Positions 48,792 to 61,155 of a DNA stretch of 64,000 nt are shown here, piece after piece. Both the position numbers and the translations under genes were made by a program. Within the stretch, counting starts at the first letter, position 1. The number at the start of each line of letters is the position of its first letter. The notes beneath the pieces were generated by a model. That model did not search any database, was not told the DNA's origin, and saw nothing but the letters and a program-made list of their open reading frames with translations. The DNA lies in contig JARCOQ010000001.1 in the NCBI GenBank assembly GCA_029207755.1, forward strand, positions 91,809,637 to 91,873,636, written 5' to 3'. Origin of the DNA: Chamaea fasciata. Taxonomy: Eukaryota; Chordata; Aves; Passeriformes; Sylviidae.

Positions 48792-51700
48792 ATGGAACAA
48801 ACAAAAAAGCCTTAATGCTAGGTGATAGGCAGGAATTATGCAGTGTAGTTTCTTCTTTTTGCAATTAAGTAATTTCTGTCAATATGTTCTTAAAAAGGCA
48901 TGTTTGGCTTCTTTTAATATTAAGTCATCTGGGAAGTTCAGATGGAATGTCAAATAGGGATTTAATATTTTTGTCCTAGGCAGTGAAGCAGCTACTCAGT
49001 AATAGTAACTGTTGCTTAACATGATCCAAATGTCAAACGTTTCTTGAAATTAAACTTAATACTGTTTAGGGTATGCAAAAAATAAGAAGAAAATGTTTTG
49101 TAAGAGCTATTTTGTAAATCATTCCCTGTGTTTCTAGAATTTGTTAGTTTCATGTAAAACTGTTATAATCTTGGGGAGAAGATAGAGATACTCACTAAGA
49201 TGGAAGGTTTTCTGTTGTCACAGTGTCTTGGACAGCTATTACTTAAAGAAAAGTGTTTGGATTAACTGATTTCCTACATGTTCCTAAGCTTTTGAGACAA
49301 CACTTACTGAAAAGATGCTGGAATAATGTTCTGGCTTTAGAGAATTAGATGTGAGCTTTACTTGCAGATATTGCTCCATTGTGAAGGAGTCAAGGACTGC
49401 TTCTAGTGTCGTGTGTCCAATTGCAATATTGGGGAAGAAACATAGAAGGAAGAAAAGCAGCGTCAACCAGACTCCTGTTGCTAACTGGAAGTTGTAACAA
49501 TGCAAGCTGCCTTTCAAGTTGACTCATATGAAACTGAACACGGATATAATGTCCTCCTTGCTTTTCATGTATTTCAAAGATGTTCTTTCTGTACAAGCAC
49601 CCTTTGTTGCTTCCAAAGGTGAAAACTGAGGGCTGTGCTTTTCACAGCAAAGATTGCCTCTGTCTGGGGAGAGACCAGAGTGTGAATCAGCAATATACAG
49701 ATAGTGCAGTAACAGCAATGGTGATTAAAGGTCAGGGGCTGCATCAGCTTAAAAATAGGCAAAGGGAAACCAGCAGAAGAGCTGAACCTATTTTTGTATC
49801 TGCTTTTACAGTGTGAAGGTGGGCAGCATTCTGAGTAAATCTTGCATACCATCCTGTGGGAACATAAAGCTCCTTTGTGAGCCTGAGCCACACAGAACTG
49901 TGTGGACCAGCTGCTATCAGTGTAGGGCTGTGCCATGGGTACTTGTTCATATTCTGAAAACGGTGTAGCTGATGATGGCTTTACTGGTTCTAAAACTGGT
50001 TTTGGTTTCTTGGCAGCATGACTTGCTGTATAGTTTAGACATGCCTGCAGACCTGCTGGAGTGCTCCCTGAGAGATACGCCCTGGAGGAAGAAACTCTCA
50101 TGGTACAGACGAGTAATGCCTGCTGTGAAAAACAGGAAGTGGGCGAGCTGGGAGCTTTCAAATATTGTGAGCAAGGTTTTTGTTTGGGAAGGGAGTTCAG
50201 TATGCTTGCCATGTAGCTGTACTTTCTCTTTGAAAAATGGAACTGCACATGTATAGCCAGACAGAATACTTTGACTTCTGAAGTGGGTGGTTGTATTCAC
50301 ATATGTTGACATCTATATGTTTCTAGTTCTGTGAAATTAATGAATGGGTTTTGGCCCAGCTTTGAATGCATTTTGATGGATCAAGACATTAAGTATGCTT
50401 GTTATTTCTTACAGATTGCTTCTGGCTCAGGGCTGTTCAGGTCCAAAGCATTCCCCCCTCAGCCATTGTAAAACCTGCTGGGGGCAGGAAAGGCATTGCT
50501 AGTAACTTAGAAATACCAGAAGAATGAACAGTAACTTTTTTTTTAATGAAAACAAAGCAAAAACTGTTATTAAACATTCAGTGAGTCTAAAACCAGTCAC
50601 AGTTTATGTGCACTACACTTTTGTGGATTTTAGAAATAAATGCTAGCACAGAACATACTCCTCCTCTAGCACGGGACTCTACAAACAAGAATTCTTTCTG
50701 CTAATTCAGTGGGCTTGGCTTTGATGTAGCACTTAGAAATTGGGTTATGTTACAGGCCTTTAGCTTTACTTGTGCAGTTTTAGACTAATCTAAAATTAGA
50801 TTAGACATCCTATTCACTGTTTCAGAAATTTCTTCTGTAAGTGTGTTGGATGGAAAGTTGCTGTGTAGAGCTCACTCCATTTTTATGTTTAGTTGGCAGG
50901 ACTTGTATCAGTGAGACTTGCCAATTCTTATTGAATCCTAGTGTTTGTAGTCCAAGTTACATGTCTTACAGCTCTGTAACTCCTTGTGCAGAGAATTTAT
51001 GTATTTCTCTAAAGCAAATATCAAATAATATTTTGAAATCCTATTAAATTATCTGGGGGGGTTTTGCCCCTTCTCCTTGTTAATTTTCTAAATACTTATC
51101 AGTTTTGCTTACCAGTGGATATAACTGAGGTGTCATTAAGACTCTCCATCTGCTTAAACAGCACATTTGAGTAGAAGAAAGAAGGAAGAAGACAAGGAAG
51201 AAAAAAGTGATCTTCTTAAGTCTTCATGTTGAAAAGAAGACAGGTGTAGAAGGAAAGAGTCTGCTGTTGAAAAGCAGATGGGGTGCTACAATCTGAAATG
51301 GACTTCAGCATTCAAAGCATTGTCTCCTGTTCACTGTGTTGCATAAGGCATGCTTGTGTAGACTTTGATCATCCCCATACAGACACAGCAAAGCATGCTG
51401 CAGTATGAGTTTTATTCATCCAAGTGCAAAATAAAGAAAATTACTAAGACTGTACAGGTGTTGATTCATGGGTTGTGAATCACTTAAGAATCTGGTCCTT
51501 TGTTTCAAGTGTTGTTTTAAAAGTACTTTTGTACTACAGAATAAAATTTTAAAATTAGATTTTATTTTATTGTTTTACAGTAGAGATCTCTTTAATAGGT
51601 TACTGTATTATTAAAATGAGCTCTCTGCAGCCTACGTAGTGGTTGATGAAGTATTTTGACTAAGATCTCTGCTGGTTTCCAGTGCGTGCTTTTAGTCGCT

Positions 51701-51874
51701 TGGAATCAGCAGTTGGTCTTTCCATTTTTTGCACTTCACCCTGCCTGTAATGCTTATCTGTTCCTTCGTAAGTATCATTTAAAATGGTAGTGACTACTTT
51801 GTAATTTTTGGGTTGAGGCATCCTCATGGTGATGTATTTTAAGTATTCTTTATTAAGCTAAAAGACGAATCATT

Positions 51875-51900
51875 ATAAGGCACTTCATTAAGTGCCTTAT
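51875..51900. repeat. perfect 11-bp stem-loop
   Basis: ATAAGGCACTT and AAGTGCCTTAT are exact reverse complements separated by the four bases CATT. This would form a tight hairpin in RNA or single-stranded DNA. No flanking mobile-element signature was seen. Confidence 0.9.
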
Positions 51901-54700
51901 CAGTCAGAGAATTCAAGGTTAGTCCTTGCATTTGGATTTGTACTTTTCAAATGGTTCTGAGTGCAGTTCCAATTTAGAAAAAAAGATAATTTACAGTCCT
52001 TTTTCGAGGGCCAGGGTATGCTTGGTGTGTGTTTAAATATGCAAAATACCCCACACTGCTTTTCTGTTGATGAGAGGTGTTTCTGTTTTCTCTACAACAC
52101 TGCGGTCATGAAACTGTCTCTGAAGCAGCTGAGCGTTGGAGAAAAGTGAACAGGGATGTAAATTCTGGTGTTTTGTACCCTTGCTGAAGAACTCCCCCGT
52201 TGTCTATAACTTGTAGAGTCACAGCCCTGTATAATTTTTTATGTTGCTTGATAACCTTACCAGCATACCTGTTCTGTGTCAGATTTCTCTTTCTGATTCA
52301 AGCTGACTTTTAATCTGGATGCAGAAGCTTTCGGATGTTGATACTGGGCGAGGCAGTAAAATAACATAATTATGTACCTATTGTCTTGAGATAATTGTCT
52401 TGCAGTTCCAGCAATGCAGATTCCTGCTATTAGAAGACTGGAATTGCTGCTTGGCATAAGTTTGTTCTGTGTGCTGTTTCTTAGTGCTCAGGCTTGAAAA
52501 GTGTGCTCTGACATGCAATTAGTATGGGAATACTTGGGATGTGGAGGTTTTCTTCTTTTTAAAATCTGGAACTTTTATGGTGAGATGGTTAGGAGGATGA
52601 GGAGAAAGGATGAAATGGGACATAGTGGGGAAGAAAACAGTTGAGGCTCATGGGATGTAGGAGATGGAGTTGCACAACTGTAGACGATCAAGATTTCACA
52701 GTTCTTTGGAAGGAATAGATATTCCCAGTGCATCCAGAAGTGTCCTATAAGCCAGTGAGGGGGACAATGAGTCTGGTATTGTTGGGATGGTTTCTTGCAA
52801 TGTAGAGTTCATACAGCATCATGCTGTGAGTCATCTACAGCACTGCATGTTCCCTAAGTCTCCATAAACTAACGTATAATTGTGGTTTTGGCAGCTGTGT
52901 ATTACTGCTCCAGTGTTCCCTGTAAAACTTCCTAACCCGTGTGTGGCTAGACTTCTGTTACTTATCACTTCTGACTTGTAGCACAGTGCAAGATCTACGA
53001 CCTCTTTGTGGTGAGTTTTTCCTTCCTTGGCTTCCTCAACATCAACTTCTTATTCCTGTTGGGCAACTTTCTGTTAAGTGGGGAGTCCAGCTTTGAGGAT
53101 GTTGTCTCCGTTACAGGATAGAACTCCAAGTTCTCAAACTGGGAAATGTGTCCCCATTTATGGGGGAGCTAGATAAGAATTAAAGTCTGTTTTCACCTCA
53201 TAATTGCATCACTGCCATTAGCACTTGATATGACACGTGTGTACTGTCCTTCTTTATCCTCTTTAAAACCGTCTATTCATCTCTGAGTGCCTTTTTTTTT
53301 TTCTTTCAGTGTTTTTATTTTACAATCATAGTGCAGGCAACTGAAAGTTGGGAGCACGCTGAAGAACCTAATAAGTCCTATGTGCACACAATCTTCAGAG
53401 ACACTTGTAGAGAGCTCACATAGGTAAATTTAAGCATCCACGACATGTTTAGGGTTAATTCTAGTGACAAAGCATTGGCTGCATGCTCTGGTGGTTGTGC
53501 AATGCAGTTTAGTTCTGGCAATGCTGAATTTCATGTAATCCAGGAGAATGAATTTGAAAAGGGTTGAACCATGAAAGGTAAATTTCAAGTCCTGGTAACA
53601 TCCATCCTCTTATGTGGAATGTGTCCCAGTAGTAGATGGTTAAGCAAGTAGCAAGTGAAGCATAAATAGCAGTGATGAAGTGAGTTCAACATAAACACCC
53701 AGATGATGAGGAGCTTTGTAAGGTGTTCTACGGAGACATTAGTTTCACATGTTGCATGGTTCTTCATGCTTAAGGAAAATTTATAGTAAATTTATAAAAG
53801 CTAATGGGAGAACAGACCATTCTTTATAATCTGAGGAGATTTATTTGACCATGTACTCTCAGAAGTAGAAGCAGGGATTTTATTTTGATCAGGAACATTT
53901 GTAGGAGCACTTGAAAGGATGTGCTTGTTACCCTGGATGACTGGGGAATAGTGGTGGAGGGTTAATGTTCACTGCAGGCTCTTGCTTCAGTTTGACTACA
54001 ATTTAATTTGCTAGAAAGGCTGAAGTTTAGCTGCCAATGAGGACATAGTTCTCTGAACTTGCCATGGTCTCAGCTTTTCATTAAGATGCTTTTAATATAT
54101 CTTGGGAATGCTTTTTTTGTTAGTTGCAGTGCAGATGCCTCTGAATGTGAATTGCTGTAAGTTACTCTGGGGAGCAAGGCAAGCCTGGGTGAGTTGCTTT
54201 CTGGCTCGGTGCTTTTAAGAATTTTGAATGCAGCACAACTCAAACTGTAATGTGTCTCCAAATACAGAACGATAATCTGTGTTGTTCTCCCTCTGTTACG
54301 CCTGAGGGCATACTAAGAGAAAAGACTGCTGTGTGATTGTGGAGGCTGGCTGGAGACAGTAGAAATGCATTAAAACAGGTAATAGATACAAATTGGTTTT
54401 GGTGCTTTTCCTCATTGGTGGGAACAAATAAAGACAAGGGAAAAAAAGAGAGAGAGAAAAGGACTATCAGACTGAGTGTAATTTTTTTTCCTTCTTCATG
54501 GCTGGCTTTGGTTATGTTCATGTAAGCCTGGTAAGTGATTCCGTGGCTCTCAGGTGTTAAAACCGGTCCTGTCGCTGAGTGAACTGGTAGCAAAGTGGCT
54601 ACGTGTGAAACATGTAGCAATTTTTTCTCTCTTGATTCCCATCCCATTCCTGCAGTGTGTCTGCTGCTATTTTAGCTCATCTGTGCTTTTAATTTATGCC

Positions 54701-54819
54701 TTTTTTTATTTTTTTATTTTTTTTATTTTTTTATTTTTATTTTTATTTTTTATTTTTTAATTTTTTTTATTTTTTATTTTTTATTTATTTATTTATTTAT
54801 TTTTTTTTTTTTTTTTTAA
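54701..54819. repeat. T-rich/(TTTTTA)n low-complexity tract
   Basis: About 119 bp are almost only T with regularly spaced single A residues, ending in TTTA units and a T17 run. The tract could be a decayed poly(A) tail of a minus-strand insertion or an expanded simple repeat. Confidence 0.95.
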
Positions 54820-54989
54820 TGGTACAGCTCGTGTGTCTCCCCAGGCCTGCTTGGCTGTATGAGCAAGTTTGGACATTACCCTTCTGGTTTCTTTCTAAAA
54901 GAATGTTTATACAGTGGTCACGCACACACACAATTGGGATAAGGTAACGTATGAAATAGTTCAGGCTTCTTTCAGCTGGCGAAGGTTTG

Positions 54990-55195
54990 AAAAGTCAGAG
55001 CCCCGGGCTCTGCTGTGGGGCTGTGCAGGAGCCTTGTCGCGGTGGTGCCGTGCCGGGAGCAGCCGAGGGGGAGCAGCAGTGCCTAAGGAGAGAAGGCTGG
55101 CCGCGCCGCGCTCCCGCCAGCCGGGAGGGCTCCGGACGTCCCCAGCCCTGCTGGGCTCGGAACGACTGAACGGAGGGCCCTGCAGCATTAGGCAC
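54990..55195. other. isolated CpG-rich block in CDKAL1 intron
   Basis: About 200 bp switch to high GC with many CpGs (for example GGCTGGCCGCGCCGCGCTCC). Open frames run through it on both strands, but none is recognisable. There are no good splice sites at its edges. It could be a minor CpG island, an unrecognised promoter or the GC-rich 5' end of an old retrocopy. Confidence 0.5.
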
Positions 55196-58100
55196 CTTTG
55201 AAGTGCAGTCATACGCATTTGACTAAACCTGCTTTGATTTAAGCTATTTGCTGGCATTCCGATCTCATGCCCGTTTAGTTGGCAACTTTGCTGTTGATTA
55301 GGAAGGTTTTGTATGTTTTGTACTTCTGTTTTGTCTCAAGAGTTACCACTTTCTAGCTTCAGTTATGTTTTGTGTTGGACTCAGTTTCCCTTCGAGAGAG
55401 TCTCTGTTAAGGAGGTGAGATTCATGAAATGTAATTGCCTAAATGCATATTTTTGAAGAACTATTCCATTTGGAAGCACTTTCTGCTTTGTTTGCTGGTC
55501 TGAGTAGGCTGGGTTGCTTTTATATACCGACTTATCTTTGAAAACATTATTTGAGGAGTTTGCTTATAATGATCAACATATTGTTTTCTTTGAGGAATGG
55601 TTAAAAAATTGTTTAATTTTAATAATCTTATGTACACTGTCTTACCATGTGAATTTCACCAAGACACTAAAAACTGTTAACGACTACTGAACAAACACTA
55701 CTTGTTGAAATCCATAACTACAGGATAAATAAAACTGTGAGTGTAAAGGCGCATGATGTTCAGGTTGGACATCAGTATTTAATTGTTTGGATGCCTAACA
55801 GCTTGTCAGGGCTAGTATTTGGTAACTGTTGTTACTAGTGTGGTGCTATCCTAAGTTTCCAAAGCTAGCTTTTTCATTTGTTCTAGCAAATTCTAGACAA
55901 TATATAGGATATGGTTTAGTGGGGGTTTTTTTTGAGGGAAAATGCCACCTGTTGTGAATTAACATCCTAAGTCTACTGTGGGTAAGGCCTAGTTGGGTAG
56001 TTAGCTTGTGTATTTTGTGTGCTTAACTTAAGGTTTGTGAAAGTACCACTTATTTTTTTTTAATTCTTTCATGTTGACTGCATGTAATTTTTTTGAGCTT
56101 ATCTTCAGGAACCTCTGAATTTTATAATTTTCTTGCTTTTTCAATCTAAATATTTTAAATACAGTTTTGTTAAATCTTTTATTGTGAATGGTATTTGAAA
56201 TAGTGGAGACAAACAAGTTGCCAAAGGGAAGTCTGTCCTTTGTACCTCTTGGGGCTGTAGAACTGTGCCATGGGAGGTCCTTAAGTTAGCAGGCAAGGAA
56301 CTCTGTGATAGTGAAATGACATTGTGCTGCTATCTGAAGCAAAGCTGGAGCAGACTCCTACGTGACCTGTATCCTCCTTGTTGTGTTCATGGAATAACCA
56401 TTCAGTCCAGCTCTTTTCTGGCATTGCTGTACTCCAAAACATAATTTGAAATCCAGCAAGTTATGCAGAAGCTCATAATGTTTCACAGAAACTGAGTAAT
56501 TATTTGGTCTCAGCAATACTAGATAGATAGCAAGACCTCTTGCTGTGAGAGAAGTGGTAAGGTTGCTCTGCATCTCTGGATCACATCTCTGGATGTGCAG
56601 AGAAATTACTGCATCACAAAACTGTGTGTTAGAATGTTTTATATTGTCATAACTTGTTTCTGCTGTTCATAGGAATCTTCGGCCTTGTCCTGTCCAGTTT
56701 TTGTGGTTTTTGTGCTATTTTCAACCTTGTGGATAAAGTGGGAAAGCTGTTAATGGCCACACAGCCCCTATCGGGACCTTGAGCTGACTGAGCTGGTGTA
56801 GTCTCTCCAACACTCATGCTTAGCCAGGGCATGATGAGCCTACAGAAATGCACATCCATCAATCTTAAATTTGCTGCTGTGAATCCTGTAGCTTTTGTAT
56901 GCTACCAGTTGGAGTTAGCAGATTAAGTGCTGGGGCTGAGGAACAGGCTATTTAAGCAGAAGACATTAGCTTTTGTCTTGTCTCAAATCCCTGGCTTTGG
57001 AATTTGCTTACAGAAAGAAGCTAAGCAGGAACTTTGTCTTGGATAACTATAAATAGACTTTGAGTTAATTGTGCCAAAACTGAATTGCTGTTGATTTGTA
57101 CAAGGCACTGGTGTATAGAGAAGTGATTTTTTTGGCTTGCAGCTTAATAGAAGACAGAACACTTGACTGCAGATTTTATTAGGCATTTTGGGCCCTCAGC
57201 TTTTGTTGGCTAGATTTTAAGGATAGAAGCGTGCTTGTTTGTAATTGATTCCCCAAGTGATAGTTGACTTTTGAGGTTCTATTGTTAGTTCATGGGTCGC
57301 CACTTTTCTGCTTGCCTTTATCATGCTTTGAAAAATTCATTTCCCTTTGGAAATGTTTATCTTCCTGTGTGATTGCAAAGATGTAGAACATCAGATGATG
57401 GTAAATTAAAGAATCCAGTAGTTATTTAACTAAAAGTTTGAGTCTTATAATTGATAGTGATGGAAGGAGAATATCGAGTGAATATGGTTTGGAAGTCTTA
57501 CTAGAAAATAAAAAAATTAACCAGTTCAGTTGTAAGACAGTCACCTTTATATATTGCTGATGATTGCAGATATTCTTTGTAACACTAAAGTAGAATAAGA
57601 AAAGCACTACCAGAATCTTCTGTTACAGGAGAAAAATCTGACTGTTAAATGGTTTTTTTGTCTTACTTTTCATAAAACCCCAAACTCCAGGAAACTTATG
57701 AGAGGAAGGAAATTTTCTTGACAACCTCTTTTGCTATTACACTTGTTTCTTTTTGTTAAAAATGGATTGTTGGAAAACTTTTTCAGGATTATCAGAATTG
57801 TTCAGAATTGTCTTTGAGTCTCTTCATGATTTTCCAAATAAAAAAACACAGCAGAGCAAGAAAAACAGTCATCTTCTGTAGGTGACTGCCAGCTCTTCTA
57901 CAGCTGCAGGTTTTCAGTGTTGTCAGTGGTTCCTCTCTTTACTGAGGCAGAATTACATTTAAATGGAGGAAGCTGTGAACTTTGCTCTTTGGTGGCTTGA
58001 GTAGGAATTCTCATAGTTTATTAGCACCTCAGTCTGATGCTGCTCACCTGCTGCAGGCGGTCCTGCAGATTCCCAGGTGCAGGAAGAGGGCTTTAGTTCT

Positions 58101-58289
58101 GAGGTGTAACCTGATGCAGAGGAGAACTGGGAGAGGAATTTTGAGTGGAACTGTTTTCCCTCACCACCTGCGGGGAGTCGGTTGTAAGTTTGTATTCATG
58201 ACTGACACAGCCTGCTCTTAGACTGGGGCACTCTACTGAAGATATAGGCCAAAAGGTACCTGTCATGGTGAGCTCTCCTTCCCAGGGCT

Positions 58290-58690
58290 CGGCCATTCAG
58301 CAGCTTTTGTTTTAGCTGGGTGTTGTAAACATGCAGTGATCGAGAATTCATAACCCCTTTTGGATGATTAAGTACCTTTCTGGCTGAAAAGTGTTTCCGA
58401 GCATGTGATCTATACCTTTTAGCACAGTTAAGCCTTTAGCTGCCTGTGTGTTCTTTAGTGGGTATGGAGAACATCTGATTCTTTTCTTCTGCATAGCAAC
58501 CTTTCACATATTTGAATGTAGTTGTGCCTTCTCTCTATAGGCATCTTGTGTTTAGGCTAAATAGATCTAATTCCTAAAAGCTTCTCTCATGGGTCGTGTT
58601 CTCTAGAGCTCTGACCTTTCTTGTTCCATTCCTCTGGACATTATCCAGTTTATTTATTTGCACCAATCATCAAGTACATTAGTATGTTTA
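58290..58690 (-). repeat. old CR1/L3-like LINE fragment, antisense (probable)
   Basis: The plus strand shows a faded reverse-complement CR1/L3 tail order: GTTGTGCCTTCTCTCTATAG, then TTTAGGCTAAATAGATCTAA, TTCCTAAAAGCTTCTCTCAT, then CATTCCTCTGGACATTATCC. It is much more diverged than the other CR1 copies, which suggests an ancient insertion. Confidence 0.45.
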
Positions 58691-61117
58691 TCTAGCATGT
58701 CCAATTTTGATAAATGTGAAGTTAGGGAGGTTTTTTGTTGCCTTACTCAAAATACAGTTTATGAAACCTTCAAATTAGGTCCCAGGACAGCTGAAATCTT
58801 GATCAAACTTTGTTAGAGAGTAACTCTGTCATAACTGACTTAATGTTTCTTGTATAAGATGAGAAATACTGAAATACACTTCTGTAGAAAAATACTTTTG
58901 GGAAACAGTTTTTGGAATAAAACTGTTGAAGATGGGGAGGTTGAAGTCATGGTGCTAGCTTGTCTACTATCCTAGTCAGAATGGCTTGCTTCTCTGCTTC
59001 TGTTTTCTAATGTGTCTGCAGTGAATGCTGCTAATTTATAGAGATTCACAGTGGGTTTTTTTAGGGATTTGCTTTCACAGCTCATTTAGAGCCACCACTT
59101 GTTCATAATAACTGCTCTTAGTAATACTAACTCTGAATTGCTAAGCCAAGGATTTTCATCATACTTCTTTTATTTGCTTTTATATTTCCCCCTTGTAGTT
59201 TCAAAAATACTCTGGCACCTTTTGTTGTTTTTTTTGTTTTCTTAGGTTTTTTTAGCCATTTTAGTGTAAAATCATATTAGTTCCTTGGTTTGATTCAGTG
59301 CAAATCTTTGTAAATGTCTATGCATATGCCTTGAGACATTGAGAAGGAAAGAAGGTGGAGCGTGTTCTGGACTGAGTGGGCAAGAGATGGCTTTACAAGA
59401 GATGGCTTGTCTTTCTTTTAGCACTAAGGCTTCCTTGTGCTGAGTTAAAGTATATGCTTGTGAAACTAGAGCTTTAAACTTGGCATGCTTTGTTTTGGTG
59501 TTTTGTGCCATGATAGATTTCTGCAAGTATTTTGAGCAACTTGATCTGGTAAAGAATCCATCTTGATGCCATTTGTTGGGGCCTTAAAAGATCCTTCCCC
59601 CACCCAGTATGTTAGAAACCTTGAATTTATTGGTCTATGTAACTTGAGATGTTTCAACAGTTTTAGTCCTGACAAGCAGAGAAATCTTGGCCATTTCTTT
59701 TAAGTGAAGGTAACACATTGGAGAACCATTAGATCAGAGTTTGATGTCAGACTTGCAATAAGAACTGGGTTTACAGTACTAAATTGCAGTAAGAGTTCTT
59801 CTAATGCTTACTTAGCTTTTCCAGATCATTTTTAGAAAGATTTTTGCAGAAGTATTAAGCTATTGAAGATGTTTTTAACACTTTCTGCCTTTTATGAAGC
59901 CAGGGTTTGGTCAATGGGAAGAGAATTGCAGCGGTTGGTGTAGGTTCGGTCTATAAAGCCTCAGTTTAAGGTTTGCTTATAGCAATTGTACGGGTCACTT
60001 CCCTGGTTTCTTTGAATTTCTTTAAATGAGTGAGGACTTTACAAACTTATAAAAGTCTCAAAGTCGGTGTCACAGTAGCTGCCGTCCTGTGAGTCACTGC
60101 TAGATGGCGCTGTGTGACCGCGCTGCCACCGAAATTGGTGCTGAGACCTCTTCTTGAGAACAGATTAAATTAACGTTTAGGTTAAAAATACCGTTTTGTT
60201 GAATTTTATTTTCAATTTAGTCACTTAATTGATCCCACTACAAATGATCTCCTAGCTCAGGGCCTTGCTTTGCATTTCTTGAAAGGACTCAAAAGTTCAG
60301 AGGAAACCCTAGCAAGTGAGTTAAAATTTTCATTTCTTTCCCACAGAAATTATTAATAATGCAAGAGCGTTGCATACATTAGGCTTGTGTAAATATCCTA
60401 GAAGATTATTCCGAAAAAATGAGATCCACTGTCACTTCAAATATGGTTGTAAAGGAAATGAAGCAGTGATTAGTATAAAAATCTTTAGAGATTAGAGGAT
60501 TTGTATGATTTTTATTAATTGGTCATCATCCATGTATGTTCGTGCTAGTTTATGAACTTTTTATTTTCTTTCTTTTCAGAATCTTAGCTGGGAAAGTTTA
60601 AAATTGTTTTAACTTTTTTTCTAGCCTAAAATTGGACTTCTGGTTTCAGAGTGTGCTATATAATTGTAAGCAAGTAGTTGCTCATTCATGGAAAAGATCA
60701 TATCCAAATAAAGCTTTCTGGGTGTGGTACTAAGACGCTTGCAACGTGATGCAGCCGGGGTGTTGTGTGTCCAATCAGGATGGCGTGAGGTTTTTTCATA
60801 ATGATCAGCGTTAGCAAGAGGTTTTCACTGTGCGGGAGGTACAATGTGCTAAGCAGTCCGTTTCCTTTACTGTCATGCTAAAAAACATTTTAGAAATTTT
60901 GGCAAGGCAGATTTTCATGGGTCTCAGGTACGTACTCCAGAAAAGTTTGCATCTCTTAAAGATGTGGATTCTTCCAGCAAAAGAAGAAAGTTTGCTTCAG
61001 CTGCAGCTTGTTATATGTATCATTAAAAAAACCCCAACCAAACTCCAAAGGGTCTGTGAAGTGCAAAAATGGCATTTATGTTACCAGACTGCATGTTTTC
61101 TGTGTGCATGCATGACT

Positions 61118-61155
61118 TTATTTTTTTTTCTTTTTTTTTTTCTTTTTTTTTTTTT
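61118..61155. repeat. T-rich low-complexity tract
   Basis: T-runs are interrupted by single C residues, ending CCCC. It is a simple repeat and nothing else is seen. Confidence 0.9.
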
